DNA of 64,000 nt from Mycobacterium barrassiae (GTDB taxonomy: Bacteria; Actinomycetota; Actinomycetes; Mycobacteriales; Mycobacteriaceae): positions 115,769 to 179,768 of the forward strand of contig NZ_JACKUK010000042.1 of assembly GCF_025822765.1 (NCBI RefSeq), in the 5' to 3' direction. The notes below the pieces were generated by a model. The model saw only the letters and a program-made list of their open reading frames with translations, had not been told where the DNA came from and did no database searches. The position numbers were made by a program, and so were the translations under genes. Positions 48,488 to 57,462 of this stretch are shown here, piece after piece; within the stretch, counting starts at the first letter, position 1, and the number at the start of each line of letters is the position of its first letter.

Positions 48488-49693
48488 TCAGGGGTTGATG
48501 GTCAACTCGCCGACCTGGCGACCCCACACGTACTCGATGAGGATCGGCTGACCGAGTTCGGCGTGGTTGTAGGGCGCGATGCTGGCGCCGGTGTCCATCA
48601 CCAGGTACGGCGCGGGCCACAACTCGCGTGAGATCTTCTGCCAGCAACCCGGACGGCCCTCGGGACCGCCCCGGGCGTTCACCCGCGGCAGGTTATCGGG
48701 GTAGATGTACGGGTTGCCGGCGCCCGCGAACGTGCCCGACGACGTGGCCAGCGAGTAGCCGTTGCCGCCCAGCGTCCTGGCGACCCGCTCCTCGATCTCG
48801 GCGTAGTTGCGAAGCGTGCAGAACAGTTGCGGGCTGTAGTAGTCGAACAGCTTGGACGTCGGCACCAGATCCGCCGCGGCGCGGACGAAGTACGGTCCGC
48901 CGCGATTGAACGTGTCAGCTGCCGAGTCGGCGAAGCCCAATGCGCTCATCAGCGCGGCGTCGATGTCAGCTCGGTGTGCGTTGAGCGTGTGCGCCGTGGT
49001 CACCGCGTTGGTGAGGCCGTCCCACAGATTCGGTGACGCATCGGCGTACACGTCGACGAGGTCCGCGAGCAGTCGGGTGTCCTCGCGGATCTGCGGCATC
49101 CGCGCGTTGAGGTCGTCGATGATGGCGTTGCCGTTGATCAAGGATTCACCGAACCGATCGCCAAGACCCGTCAACGCGTCGGCTGTCGCGGTCAGCGTCT
49201 GGTTCAACTTGATGGGGTCGACCTGCTCAGCCAGTGCCAGCACGGTCTCGAACAGCGTGTTGAACTCCGTGCTCACCGAGCTCACATCGATCACCTGCTC
49301 GGCCGAAATGTGTTGTGGTGACGGTTTATCCGGTGAGCTCAGCGATATGTACTTGTTGCCGAACACGGTCGTGGCCTGGATATCGGCGATCACATTGGCC
49401 GGAATGATCCTGAGGTAGTCCGGGTCGACGTCGAGCGACAGTCGCGCCTTCGCGGTGCCGTTCACGTCGACGACACCGATCCGGCCGACGCGGCCGATCT
49501 CCACCCCGTTGTAGGTCACCTTGGCGCCCGACTCCACGACCAGACCGGCGCGCGGCGACAGGATGGTGAGTTCGGTGGACCGGATGAAGTCGCCGCGGAA
49601 CTGCAGGTAGAGCAGCCCCGCCAGCACCGCGGCGATCACCAGCAGTACCGCACCCGCCGTCCGGTAGGGCGGATTGTGGCGGTCGACAGACAC
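48488..49693 (-). CDS. Mce-family (MlaD-domain) protein, orphan
   Basis: A 401-residue Mce protein. An N-terminal membrane anchor (TAGAVLLVIAAVLAGLLYLQF) is followed by the MlaD domain (ILSPRAGLVVESGAKVTYNGVEIGRVG) and a helical Mce tail with TEFNTLFETVLALAEQ. It is closest to MceA-type subunits. Complete mce operons carry two yrbE and six mce genes; none are here, so it is an orphan that may join a lipid-import complex encoded elsewhere. GTG 49693 is the start, leaving 16 bp to the divergent SCP-like gene. Confidence 0.88.
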   Translation of the reverse strand: MSVDRHNPPYRTAGAVLLVIAAVLAGLLYLQFRGDFIRSTELTILSPRAGLVVESGAKVTYNGVEIGRVGRIGVVDVNGTAKARLSLDVDPDYLRIIPANVIADIQATTVFGNKYISLSSPDKPSPQHISAEQVIDVSSVSTEFNTLFETVLALAEQVDPIKLNQTLTATADALTGLGDRFGESLINGNAIIDDLNARMPQIREDTRLLADLVDVYADASPNLWDGLTNAVTTAHTLNAHRADIDAALMSALGFADSAADTFNRGGPYFVRAAADLVPTSKLFDYYSPQLFCTLRNYAEIEERVARTLGGNGYSLATSSGTFAGAGNPYIYPDNLPRVNARGGPEGRPGCWQKISRELWPAPYLVMDTGASIAPYNHAELGQPILIEYVWGRQVGELTINP

Positions 49694-49709
49694 TTTCAGA
49701 ATCTAAGGT

Positions 49710-50102
49710 ATGGCCACGTCTCGTAGGGCAGATCCGGCAAGGACGCGTGCGGCGGTTTCGGCGATCGCCGACTGGTTGCGCGACGACAGTGCTCCCGCAC
49801 CCGCGCGTGCCGAACTCGCAGAGGCGGTGAGGTTGACCGCACGCACGCTCGCTGCTGTCGCACCGGGTTCATCCGTCGAGGTCCGCGTCCCACCGTTTGT
49901 TGCGGTGCAATGTATTTCGGGACCCGCGCACCGGCGCGGCAACCCGCCCAACGTGGTGGAGACCGACCCGCGCACCTGGCTGCTGCTCGTGACCGGCCTG
50001 CTCGAAGTGGCCGATGCGGCGGCGGGCGGTGCGCTGCAGCTGTCGGGCTCACGCGCCGACGAGGTGGCCGCGTGGCTGCCGCTGGTCCGCCTCGACGGTT
50101 AA
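49710..50102 (+). CDS. Sterol carrier protein-like (Rv0807 type)
   Basis: A 130-residue protein with the look of the SCP-like actinobacterial group: an N-terminal helix (ARTRAAVSAIADWLRD) then RVPPFVAVQCISGPAHRRGNPPNVVETDPRTWLLLVTG and GALQLSGSRADEVAAWLPL. It may bind a lipid or act as a regulator; no evidence decides. A homologue precedes purF in M. tuberculosis too. Confidence 0.78.
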   Translation: MATSRRADPARTRAAVSAIADWLRDDSAPAPARAELAEAVRLTARTLAAVAPGSSVEVRVPPFVAVQCISGPAHRRGNPPNVVETDPRTWLLLVTGLLEVADAAAGGALQLSGSRADEVAAWLPLVRLDG

Positions 50103-50321
50103 CTTCGCCACACCTGCGTCGGCTCAGTGAACGAGAGCACTCGCCTCGCGCGGCACCCGTGACCTGGAAAATCGCCGACGATGCCCTTGCGAGCTGGGAA
50201 TTGCGGGCGCCGCAAACGGTGTTGTTTTCGTCGCAAGACACCCGCGGTCTATTCCGTGTTTGACCAGTGTTGACCGTAGACTGAGCACGTCTACCCACCC
50301 CGCCCTGGGAGCAGCCATATC
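50103..50321 (+). promoter_or_regulatory. purF upstream region
   Basis: 219 nt without a gene. TAGACT at 50277-50282 fits a -10 box, placing the transcript start about 33 nt before purF, so purF has a short leader with a GGGAG ribosome-binding site, unlike the other purine genes. No palindrome stands out. Confidence 0.4.
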
Positions 50322-51854
50322 GTGACCGGCCCGCAGCCCGATCCAGAACCCCGCGAAGAGTGTGGCGTATTCGGCGTTTGGGCGCCGGGCGAAGAAGTCG
50401 CCAAGCTCACCTACTACGGCCTCTACGCGCTACAGCACCGCGGCCAGGAAGCGGCGGGCATGGCCGTCGCCGACGGTTCGCAGGTGTTGGTCTTCAAGGA
50501 TCTAGGCCTGGTCAGCCAGGTCTTCGACGAGCAGACCCTGGCGGCCATGGAAGGCCACGTCGCCATCGGGCACTGCCGCTACTCGACCAGCGGATCCACC
50601 ACCTGGGAGAACGCGCAGCCGGTATTCCGTAACACCGCCGCAGGCACCGGCGTCGCGCTGGGGCACAACGGCAACCTGGTCAACGCCGCCGACCTCGCCA
50701 CCCGTGCGCGCGAGGCGGGTCTGCTCGACACCCGTGGCGGGCCAACGGCCACCACCGACTCCGACATCCTGGGCGCGCTGCTGGCCCACGGTGCCGCCGA
50801 CTCGACGTTGGAGCAGGCCGCACTCGAACTGCTGCCGACCGTGCGCGGCGCGTTCTGCCTGACCTTCATGGACGAGACCACCCTCTATGCGGCCCGCGAC
50901 CCCTATGGCGTGCGGCCGCTTTCGTTGGGGCGGCTGGACCGCGGCTGGGTCGTCGCCTCGGAGACCGCCGCGCTCGACATCGTCGGCGCCTCGTTCGTGC
51001 GCGATATCGAGCCCGGTGAGCTGTTGGCCATCGACGCCGATGGCGTCCGCTCCACCCGCTTCGCCAATCCCGAGCCCAAGGGCTGCGTCTTCGAGTACGT
51101 GTACCTGGCACGGCCCGACAGCACCATCGCGGGCCGTTCCGTCCACGCCGCCCGCGTGGACATCGGCCGTCGGCTGGCCCGCGAGAAGCCCGTCGAGGCC
51201 GATCTCGTGATCGGTGTGCCGGAGTCGGGGACACCCGCCGCCGTCGGCTACGCCCAGGAGTCCGGTATCCCCTACGGGCAGGGCCTGATGAAGAACGCCT
51301 ATGTCGGGCGGACGTTCATCCAGCCGTCGCAGACGATCCGCCAACTCGGTATCCGGCTCAAGCTCAATCCACTCAAGGAAGTGATCCGCGGTAAGCGGCT
51401 GATCGTCGTCGACGACTCCATCGTGCGCGGTAATACGCAGCGGGCGCTGGTGCGGATGCTGCGGGAGGCCGGCGCCGTCGAGGTGCACGTGCGCATCGCA
51501 TCGCCACCGGTGAAGTGGCCGTGCTTCTACGGCATCGACTTCGCCACTCCTGCCGAGCTGATCGCCAACGCCGCCAGCACCGAAGACGATCCCAGCGAGA
51601 TGCTCGAGGGTGTGCGGCACGCCATCGGCGCCGACACGCTGGGCTATATCTCGCAGCGGGGCATGATCGCGGCCACCGAGCAGCCCGCGTCGCGGCTGTG
51701 CTCGGCGTGCTTCGACGGCAACTATCCGATCGAGCTGCCGGGCGAAACGGCGTTGGGCAAGAACGTGATCGAGCACATGTTGGCCACCGCGGCCCGTACC
51801 GGGGTCCCGATTCAGGCCGACAACGACAACGTCTCGGCGTTGCGCAGGCCCTAG
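50322..51854 (+). CDS. purF: Amidophosphoribosyltransferase
   Basis: A 510-residue glutamine-PRPP amidotransferase, the first committed step of purine synthesis. A 13-residue propeptide precedes the catalytic Cys14 (EECGVFGVW). The PRPP-binding loop RLIVVDDSIVRGNT is near residue 363. Four cysteines for the 4Fe-4S cluster are suggested by GCVFEY, WPCFYGID and LCSACFDGN. The GTG start gives the correct propeptide. Its TAG stop shares CTAG with the convergent quinone-reductase-like gene. Confidence 0.96.
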   Translation: MTGPQPDPEPREECGVFGVWAPGEEVAKLTYYGLYALQHRGQEAAGMAVADGSQVLVFKDLGLVSQVFDEQTLAAMEGHVAIGHCRYSTSGSTTWENAQPVFRNTAAGTGVALGHNGNLVNAADLATRAREAGLLDTRGGPTATTDSDILGALLAHGAADSTLEQAALELLPTVRGAFCLTFMDETTLYAARDPYGVRPLSLGRLDRGWVVASETAALDIVGASFVRDIEPGELLAIDADGVRSTRFANPEPKGCVFEYVYLARPDSTIAGRSVHAARVDIGRRLAREKPVEADLVIGVPESGTPAAVGYAQESGIPYGQGLMKNAYVGRTFIQPSQTIRQLGIRLKLNPLKEVIRGKRLIVVDDSIVRGNTQRALVRMLREAGAVEVHVRIASPPVKWPCFYGIDFATPAELIANAASTEDDPSEMLEGVRHAIGADTLGYISQRGMIAATEQPASRLCSACFDGNYPIELPGETALGKNVIEHMLATAARTGVPIQADNDNVSALRRP

Positions 51855-52834
51855 CAGGGCGCGTCCAGCACCAGCTTTCCGATCACCTCGCGGTTGGCCA
51901 ACCGCTGCAGTGCCTTGGGCAATTCGTCGAACGCGACTCGCTCGGTGACTGCGCACCGTAGCCGCCCCGCGGTCACGAGTTCGGACAGTTTGGCGTGCAC
52001 CGCCTCGAGTTCGTGGCGGGCGTAGCCGCCTGCGAACACACCGACCACCGACGTGCCGGTCATGACGAGCAGTTGAGTGTCGACGGCGGGCCAGCGGCCG
52101 CTGGCGAATCCGACGGCGAGCAGTCGCCCGCCCCGTGCCAGCGCACCGTGTGCCTGCTCGGCGGGCTCGCCGCCGACGGGGTCGTAGATGAGGTCGACGC
52201 CACGCCCGCCGGTCGCGGCACGCAGGTCTTCCGCGAGTCCACCGCCGCGGTTCACGATGACCGCCTCGGCGCCCAGACCGCGACAGAACTCCACCTTCTG
52301 CTCATCGCCGACGACGGCGATCACCCTGGCCCCCAGCGCGTTGCCGAGCTGGACGGCCGCGATGCCGCTGCCGCCTGCCGCGCCGAGCACTGCCAGCCAA
52401 TCGCCGGCCGCGATCTGACCCCGATCCACCAGCGCCAGCCAGCCGGTCATGTGCGGAATCCAGAATCCCGCGGCGGCCGCGTCATCGAGCGCGTCGGGCA
52501 CCGGGAACGCCTGTTCCGCGGCCACGACGGTGTATTCGGCGAATGAACCATGGCCCTCGATGAATCCGCTGGTGGACATCACCCGGGTGCCGATCGGGGT
52601 TGCGACACCGTCGCCGACGGCCGTCACGACTCCGGCGAGTTCCTGTCCGGGTGTGAACGGCAGCGGCGGGGTCAGCGGGTACGTGCCGCGCGCCATCAGG
52701 ACGTCGGGCAACCCGATGCCCGCGGCGGTGACCCGCACCTGCAACTGGCCGGGACCGGGCGGCGGGGTCGGTACCTCGGTCAGCCGCAGGACGTCGACCG
52801 GATCGCCCTTGCCGTGCACCTGCCAGGCGCGCAT
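51851..52834 (-). CDS. NADPH:quinone reductase-like medium-chain dehydrogenase
   Basis: A 327-residue MDR protein without zinc ligands. It has GAAGGSGIAAVQLGNALGARVIAV near residue 150 (nucleotide-binding), then DLIYDPVGGEPAEQ and a LGKLVLDAP-like tail (VIGKLVLDAPC). Relatives reduce quinones or enoyl compounds with NADPH. It is divergent from the FadE operon with an operator-like site between, so it may belong to the same regulon. Confidence 0.86.
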   Translation of the reverse strand: MRAWQVHGKGDPVDVLRLTEVPTPPPGPGQLQVRVTAAGIGLPDVLMARGTYPLTPPLPFTPGQELAGVVTAVGDGVATPIGTRVMSTSGFIEGHGSFAEYTVVAAEQAFPVPDALDDAAAAGFWIPHMTGWLALVDRGQIAAGDWLAVLGAAGGSGIAAVQLGNALGARVIAVVGDEQKVEFCRGLGAEAVIVNRGGGLAEDLRAATGGRGVDLIYDPVGGEPAEQAHGALARGGRLLAVGFASGRWPAVDTQLLVMTGTSVVGVFAGGYARHELEAVHAKLSELVTAGRLRCAVTERVAFDELPKALQRLANREVIGKLVLDAPC

Positions 52835-52884
52835 CTGACACCTCCAGACTGTGCGCCGGGTGCCCTCGACAGTCGGCGAACGAT

Positions 52885-52904
52885 GTGATTACAGTGTAAT
52901 TCAC
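52885..52904. promoter_or_regulatory. Operator-like palindrome upstream of the FadE operon
   Basis: GTGATTACAGTGTAATTCAC contains perfect ATTACA/TGTAAT arms around a central G, extended by GTG/CAC. It lies 23 nt before the fadE start and 50 nt before the divergent MDR start. The TetR gene inside the operon is the likely binder (inference). Confidence 0.6.
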
Positions 52905-52927
52905 ACGATACCCGGGACGGTGACCGA

Positions 52928-54226
52928 GTGGCATGGGATTTCGAAACAGATCCTGAGTTCGAGCGGCAACTGGCGTGGATGCGCGAGTTCATCGACACGC
53001 AGATCGTGCCGCTGGAGCCCATCCTCGACGAGAAGATGGCGACCGACGAATGGGTCGCGATCAAACGGCACCTGCAGGATCAGGTGAAGGCGCGCGGGCT
53101 GTGGGCGGCGTTCCTCGACCCGGAACTCGGCGGGACCGGCTTCGGTCAGCTGAAGCTCGCGCTGATGTCGGAGATCATCGGCCGCAGCATGGTCTCGATG
53201 GTGGTGTTCGGGGTGCAGGCGCCCGACAGCGGCAACATGGAACTGCTGGCGCACGGCGCCACCGAGGAGCAGAAGCAGCGCTGGCTGTGGCCCAACCTCC
53301 GCGGCGATATCACCAGTGCATTCGCGCTTACCGAGCCGTTCCTCGCGGGTGCCGACCCGACGGTGATCGGTACCACCGCCACCCTCGACGACGGACACTG
53401 GATCATCAACGGCCACAAGTGGTTCACCACCAACGCGTCCACCGCGGACATCATCCTCGTGGTAGCCGAGACCAACCCGGAAGGCCGGCCACATCGGCAC
53501 GCATCGATCTTCGTCGTGCCCACAGGCACCCCGGGGATGACGATCGTGCGCGACATTCCGACAATGGCTCACCCCGACACCGAATACGGGAGGGTAGGCA
53601 ACCATGCGGAGATCGTGTTCACCGACTGCCGGGTGCCGGCCGATCACCTGATCGGCGCACCGGGTGAGGGCTTCCAGCTGGCGCAGCAGCGGCTCGGCGG
53701 CGGACGCATCCACCACTCGATGCGCTGGCTCGGGCAGGCTCAGCGCTCGCTCGACATCATGTGTGAGAGGGCCGTTTCTCGATCGTCACACGGCAGGCGC
53801 CTGGCTGATCACCAGATGATCCAGGACTATATTGCGCTGTCGCACATGGAAATCCAGGCGGCGCGCCTGCTCACATTCCAGACCGCCTGGAAGATGGACA
53901 AGTTCGGTGCGGCGGCTGTTCGTGCCGAACTCGGGATGATCAAGGCGCACGTGTCCAAGGTCGTGCTCGGTGTGCTCGACCGGACCATTCAGGTGTGTGG
54001 CGCGCTCGGCTACTCCGCCGACCTTCCAGTCGAATCCTGGTATCGCACCACCAGGTTCGGACCGATCGGCGACGGTCCCGACGAACTGCACAAGTCGGTG
54101 CTGGCGCGCACGATCCTGCGGACCTACCAACCGGTGGAAGGCTGGCCGACCGAACACATCCCCAGCCGCCGGCCCGCCGCCGAGAAGAAGTGGGCGTCGT
54201 TGTGTGCGGAGGCCGGGCTCGCATGA
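52928..54226 (+). CDS. Acyl-CoA dehydrogenase, ACAD10/11-like
   Basis: A 432-residue flavoprotein. The FAD-binding FALTEPFLAGADPTVIGT near residue 136 and the HKWFTTNASTADIILVV strand show the ACAD fold. The C-terminal helix reads RTTRFGPIGDGPDELHKSVLA: the DGPDE-(L/V)-H element is that of ACAD10/11-type and related bacterial enzymes, not the GGTSEIQR of beta-oxidation FadE proteins. The adjacent phosphotransferase gene overlaps it by 4 nt. The pair may remove a 4-hydroxy group from an acyl-CoA via a phospho-intermediate (inference; see findings). Confidence 0.9.
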   Translation: MAWDFETDPEFERQLAWMREFIDTQIVPLEPILDEKMATDEWVAIKRHLQDQVKARGLWAAFLDPELGGTGFGQLKLALMSEIIGRSMVSMVVFGVQAPDSGNMELLAHGATEEQKQRWLWPNLRGDITSAFALTEPFLAGADPTVIGTTATLDDGHWIINGHKWFTTNASTADIILVVAETNPEGRPHRHASIFVVPTGTPGMTIVRDIPTMAHPDTEYGRVGNHAEIVFTDCRVPADHLIGAPGEGFQLAQQRLGGGRIHHSMRWLGQAQRSLDIMCERAVSRSSHGRRLADHQMIQDYIALSHMEIQAARLLTFQTAWKMDKFGAAAVRAELGMIKAHVSKVVLGVLDRTIQVCGALGYSADLPVESWYRTTRFGPIGDGPDELHKSVLARTILRTYQPVEGWPTEHIPSRRPAAEKKWASLCAEAGLA

Positions 54227-55242
54227 GCGAGCTTGCGGCCCTTCAGCATTACCTCGACGAGGCACTTGGAGATCGTGTGCCGCTGACCGTCACACCGATG
54301 CCCGGTGGCGGTTCGTGCGAGATCTTCGCCGTCGACCGCGGTAACGACTGCTGGGTGCTGCGCCGGGCGCCGCGCCACGCCAGTTCCTCGACCGCGCACG
54401 ACGTGCTGCGGGAGTTCCGCATCCTCGACGCCATCAGGGACGAGCCCGTGCGCATCGCGCGGCCGGTGCTCAGCTGCGATGACCCCGCCGTGTTCGGCTC
54501 CCCGTTTTACTTGATGGCTCGCGTCGACGGGGTTCCGGTGCGCAAAGTCATCCCGTCGGCGTGGGCATCCGCACCGGACACTCACGGCCAGGCCCTCGAA
54601 CAGCTGATCGACGCTTTGGTGGAAATCCATTCGGTCGACTGGAAGCGTTGCGGGCTCGGCGATTTCGCACACTCGGGCCAGTATTTGTCGCGCCAGGTCG
54701 CACGGTGGCTGGCTCAGCTGGACTCGTACAGAGGCCGGGAACTGCCTGCGGCGCGGCGCATCGGCGAATGGCTGGATTCCCGGCGTCCCTCCGATCAACC
54801 GCCGGCGCTCGCGCACGGGGACTACAAGCTGGACAACGTGTTGTTCGCAGCGGATGCGCCGCCGCGGCTGCTGGCCGTCGTCGACTGGGAGATGGCCTCG
54901 ATCGGCGATCCGCTGGTCGACCTCGCATGGGCGTTGATCTTTCACCCCGGTCCCGGCGGCACCATGCCTCTCGGCATGGCCGGCGAGCCGCGGTTTGCGC
55001 TCGACCATCTGCCCGACGTGCCCGCGCTCGTCGACCGTTACGCGCGGCGATCGGGCCGCGATGTGTCCGAATTCGTTTGGTACGAAGTGTTTTCGCGCTG
55101 GAAGTTGGCGATCGTCCTCGAGGGAAGTTACGCGAAGTTCGTGCGGGGGCAGTCGGACAAGCCGGTGCACGAATTGTTCGGCGCCCAGGCCGACCTGCTG
55201 TTGGAGGGCGCGGCTGCTCTGATCGAACGAGAGGACGCGTGA
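54223..55242 (+). CDS. APH-family phosphotransferase, paired with FadE
   Basis: A 339-residue kinase of the aminoglycoside/choline-kinase fold. It has the nucleotide loop PMPGGGSCEIFAV near residue 26, the VLRRAP lysine-position strand, the catalytic loop LAHGDYKLDNVLF near residue 200, and the metal-binding VVDWEMASIGDPLVDLAW near residue 219. Together with an ACAD10/11-like partner it is best read as an acyl-CoA (hydroxyacyl) kinase rather than an antibiotic-resistance enzyme. The ATGA overlap with fadE indicates tight coupling. Confidence 0.87.
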   Translation: MSELAALQHYLDEALGDRVPLTVTPMPGGGSCEIFAVDRGNDCWVLRRAPRHASSSTAHDVLREFRILDAIRDEPVRIARPVLSCDDPAVFGSPFYLMARVDGVPVRKVIPSAWASAPDTHGQALEQLIDALVEIHSVDWKRCGLGDFAHSGQYLSRQVARWLAQLDSYRGRELPAARRIGEWLDSRRPSDQPPALAHGDYKLDNVLFAADAPPRLLAVVDWEMASIGDPLVDLAWALIFHPGPGGTMPLGMAGEPRFALDHLPDVPALVDRYARRSGRDVSEFVWYEVFSRWKLAIVLEGSYAKFVRGQSDKPVHELFGAQADLLLEGAAALIEREDA

Positions 55243-55243
55243 C

Positions 55244-56098
55244 ATGACGCGAGGCATCGCACCGCCCGTGCTGTCGCTGGCGGGACGCAGCGCGCTGGTG
55301 ACCGGTGGTGGCACCGGAATCGGCAAGGCGTGCGCGACGGCGTTGGCCGAAGCCGGCGCCACGGTTGTGATCTGCGGACCCGACCGTGCCGTCCTCGACG
55401 CGGCGGCCGGACAGATGCCCGGCACCGTGCGCAGCATCGTCGCCGACGTCACCGATGAGGCACAGGTGCAGGCGGCGGTCGACGCGGCGTGCGTCGACGG
55501 GGCACTGGACATCGCCGTCGCGAACGCGGGCATCCCGATGCCGGGTTCGGTGTTGCACATGACCGACGAACACTGGATGGGGCCCGTCGGGGTGAACCTT
55601 CTCGGTACCGCGCACACCATCAAGCACGCAGCGAGGCGGATGATGCCCAAGGGCGGTTCGATCGTCGCGATCTCGTCGATCGCCAGCCTGCGGCCCGCGT
55701 CGTTCATGGCCACCTACAACGTCACCAAGGCCGCCGTCGATGAGTTGGTCCGCACGTGCGCCGCCGAGCTCGGCCGCTTCGGGATCCGGGTCAACGGGGT
55801 GCGGCCAGGTTGGGTCGCCACCGAAACCGTCGCCACGACAACCACTCCGGAGAACATGGCGATCATCCGTGACGGCACACCGCTGGCGGGCCCGAGTGCG
55901 CACGACGGCCTCGGGCGCCCGGAAGACGTCGCCCGAGCGGTCGTGTACTTCGCATCCGACTACTCCGGATGGGTCACCGGCCAGCTGCTCGGCGTGTGCG
56001 GCGGATCGTCACTGCCGCCGCCCTCGGGCGACTTCTCCTACGTCGCGAGGATGCTGTTCCCCGACGATATGGGACGCGATTTCGGCGAGGTGGGCTGA
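55244..56098 (+). CDS. Short-chain dehydrogenase/reductase
   Basis: A 284-residue SDR with TGGGTGIGKA near residue 20, ANAGIPM near residue 92, the catalytic TYNVTKAAVD near residue 158, and a longer C-terminal tail (from CGGSSLPPPSG) than classical members. It starts 1 nt after the kinase stop and overlaps the TetR gene by one base. Within this operon it may interconvert a hydroxy- and keto-acyl-CoA (inference). Confidence 0.86.
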   Translation: MTRGIAPPVLSLAGRSALVTGGGTGIGKACATALAEAGATVVICGPDRAVLDAAAGQMPGTVRSIVADVTDEAQVQAAVDAACVDGALDIAVANAGIPMPGSVLHMTDEHWMGPVGVNLLGTAHTIKHAARRMMPKGGSIVAISSIASLRPASFMATYNVTKAAVDELVRTCAAELGRFGIRVNGVRPGWVATETVATTTTPENMAIIRDGTPLAGPSAHDGLGRPEDVARAVVYFASDYSGWVTGQLLGVCGGSSLPPPSGDFSYVARMLFPDDMGRDFGEVG

Positions 56099-56706
56099 TG
56101 CCGAAGGCCAACGACTTCGAGCTGGCCCCCGACGAGATCGTCGCGGCCGCGGTGGAGATCTTCCTCGAACAGGGACTCGATGCGGTGAGCATGCGCAGCG
56201 TGGCGGCGCGTCTCGGAGTGTCGCCTGCGCCGCTGTACAGCCGCGTCGGCAACAAGGACGCGTTGGTCGATGCGATCGCCGACCACCTGCTGTCGGATCT
56301 GGCCCCGCCCCACGCCGATGACGAGCCGTGGACCGACTACGCAATGCGCTGGGCACTCGAGCTGCGTACCCGGCTGCGACGCGCTCACGACAGCCGCCTG
56401 ATTCTCGTCACGGATCGCGACGCCTACGTCGAGGCGTCGCGCCCCCTGGTGTCGGTGATGCGCGCCAGTGGTTTTGCCGCCGACGCGGCGGTGCAGGCCT
56501 GCCGTCTGGTGATGTGGGCGACCGTCGGGTTCGTGGCGATGGAGACCGCCGCAAAAGCGCCGCCTGCCCGCGCGACCAGACGCGGCCGTTCCGGCAGCAA
56601 CCCGCACGGCGTGACACCCGAAGACGCCGACGAGCTGTTCAGCCTGCAGATTCGATATGTGATCGACGGCATCGCGCGCGATGCACAAGGGGCACAAGGA
56701 GATTGA
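56098..56706 (+). CDS. TetR-family regulator in the FadE operon
   Basis: A 202-residue TetR protein starting MPKANDFELAPDEIVAAA. The DNA-binding motif SMRSVAARLGVSPAPLYSRVGN is near residue 38, and the C-terminal half is of the TetR_C group (MWATVGFVAMETAAK). It sits in the middle of the FadE operon, so it is probably an autoregulatory repressor that binds the palindrome at 52885. A start-stop overlap TGATG joins it to the preceding SDR. Confidence 0.85.
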   Translation: MPKANDFELAPDEIVAAAVEIFLEQGLDAVSMRSVAARLGVSPAPLYSRVGNKDALVDAIADHLLSDLAPPHADDEPWTDYAMRWALELRTRLRRAHDSRLILVTDRDAYVEASRPLVSVMRASGFAADAAVQACRLVMWATVGFVAMETAAKAPPARATRRGRSGSNPHGVTPEDADELFSLQIRYVIDGIARDAQGAQGD

Positions 56707-56710
56707 GCCG

Positions 56711-57460
56711 ATGACGATTCCGGATCTGCGTGCCGACGGCAAGGTGGTCGTCATCACCGGAGCCAGCAAGGGGCTCGGCCGCGCGATGGCTCTCGGGTTC
56801 GCCGAGGCAGGCGCCGACATCGTGGTGGCCAGCCGCAAGCTGGACGGCTGCCGGCGGGTGGCCGACGAGGTGCGCGCGGCCGGCCGCAGGGCGCTGCCCG
56901 TCAGCTGTCACGTCGGCGACTGGGATCAGTGCCAACGCCTCGTCGACGACACCGTTGCCGAGTTCGGTCGCATCGACGTCCTGATCAACAACGCGGGCAT
57001 CGCTCCCGTGCCGCCCGCGCTCAAAGACGTCACCGCGGACCTCTTCGACAAGACACTTGGTGTGAACTTGAAGGGCCCGCTGCGCTTGACGGCCCTTGCC
57101 GCCGAGCACATGCATGCCGGGGGTGCGGTGATCAACATCAGCTCGAAGGCGTCGCACTATCCGAGTCCGACCACGGTCGTGTACGCGGCAGCGAAGGCCG
57201 GGCTGAACGTGCTGACGAAGGCGGCGGGGCAGGAGTTCGGGCCGCGCGGCATCCGGGTCAACGCCATCGTGTGCGGCACGTTCCACACCGACAGCCTGCA
57301 CAAGTCGATGCCGACCGAGGAAGCCAGAGACTTCATGGCGTCGAATGTGAGCCTCGGCCGTATCGCGTCAGCCGACGAGATCGTCGGCACCGCATTGTAT
57401 TTGGCCAGTGATGCCAGCTCGTACCTCAACGGCGCGCTCATCGAGCTCGACGGCGGCTAG
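56711..57460 (+). CDS. Short-chain dehydrogenase/reductase
   Basis: A 249-residue SDR with TGASKGLGRA near residue 17, NNAGIAPVPP near residue 94, and catalytic VYAAAKAG near residue 157. The tail is NGALIELDGG. It ends the FadE operon (4 nt after the TetR stop). The NmrA-type pseudogene converges 2 nt after its stop. Substrate unknown; a hydroxyacyl-CoA or small alcohol is plausible given its neighbours. Confidence 0.87.
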   Translation: MTIPDLRADGKVVVITGASKGLGRAMALGFAEAGADIVVASRKLDGCRRVADEVRAAGRRALPVSCHVGDWDQCQRLVDDTVAEFGRIDVLINNAGIAPVPPALKDVTADLFDKTLGVNLKGPLRLTALAAEHMHAGGAVINISSKASHYPSPTTVVYAAAKAGLNVLTKAAGQEFGPRGIRVNAIVCGTFHTDSLHKSMPTEEARDFMASNVSLGRIASADEIVGTALYLASDASSYLNGALIELDGG

Positions 57461-57462
57461 GG

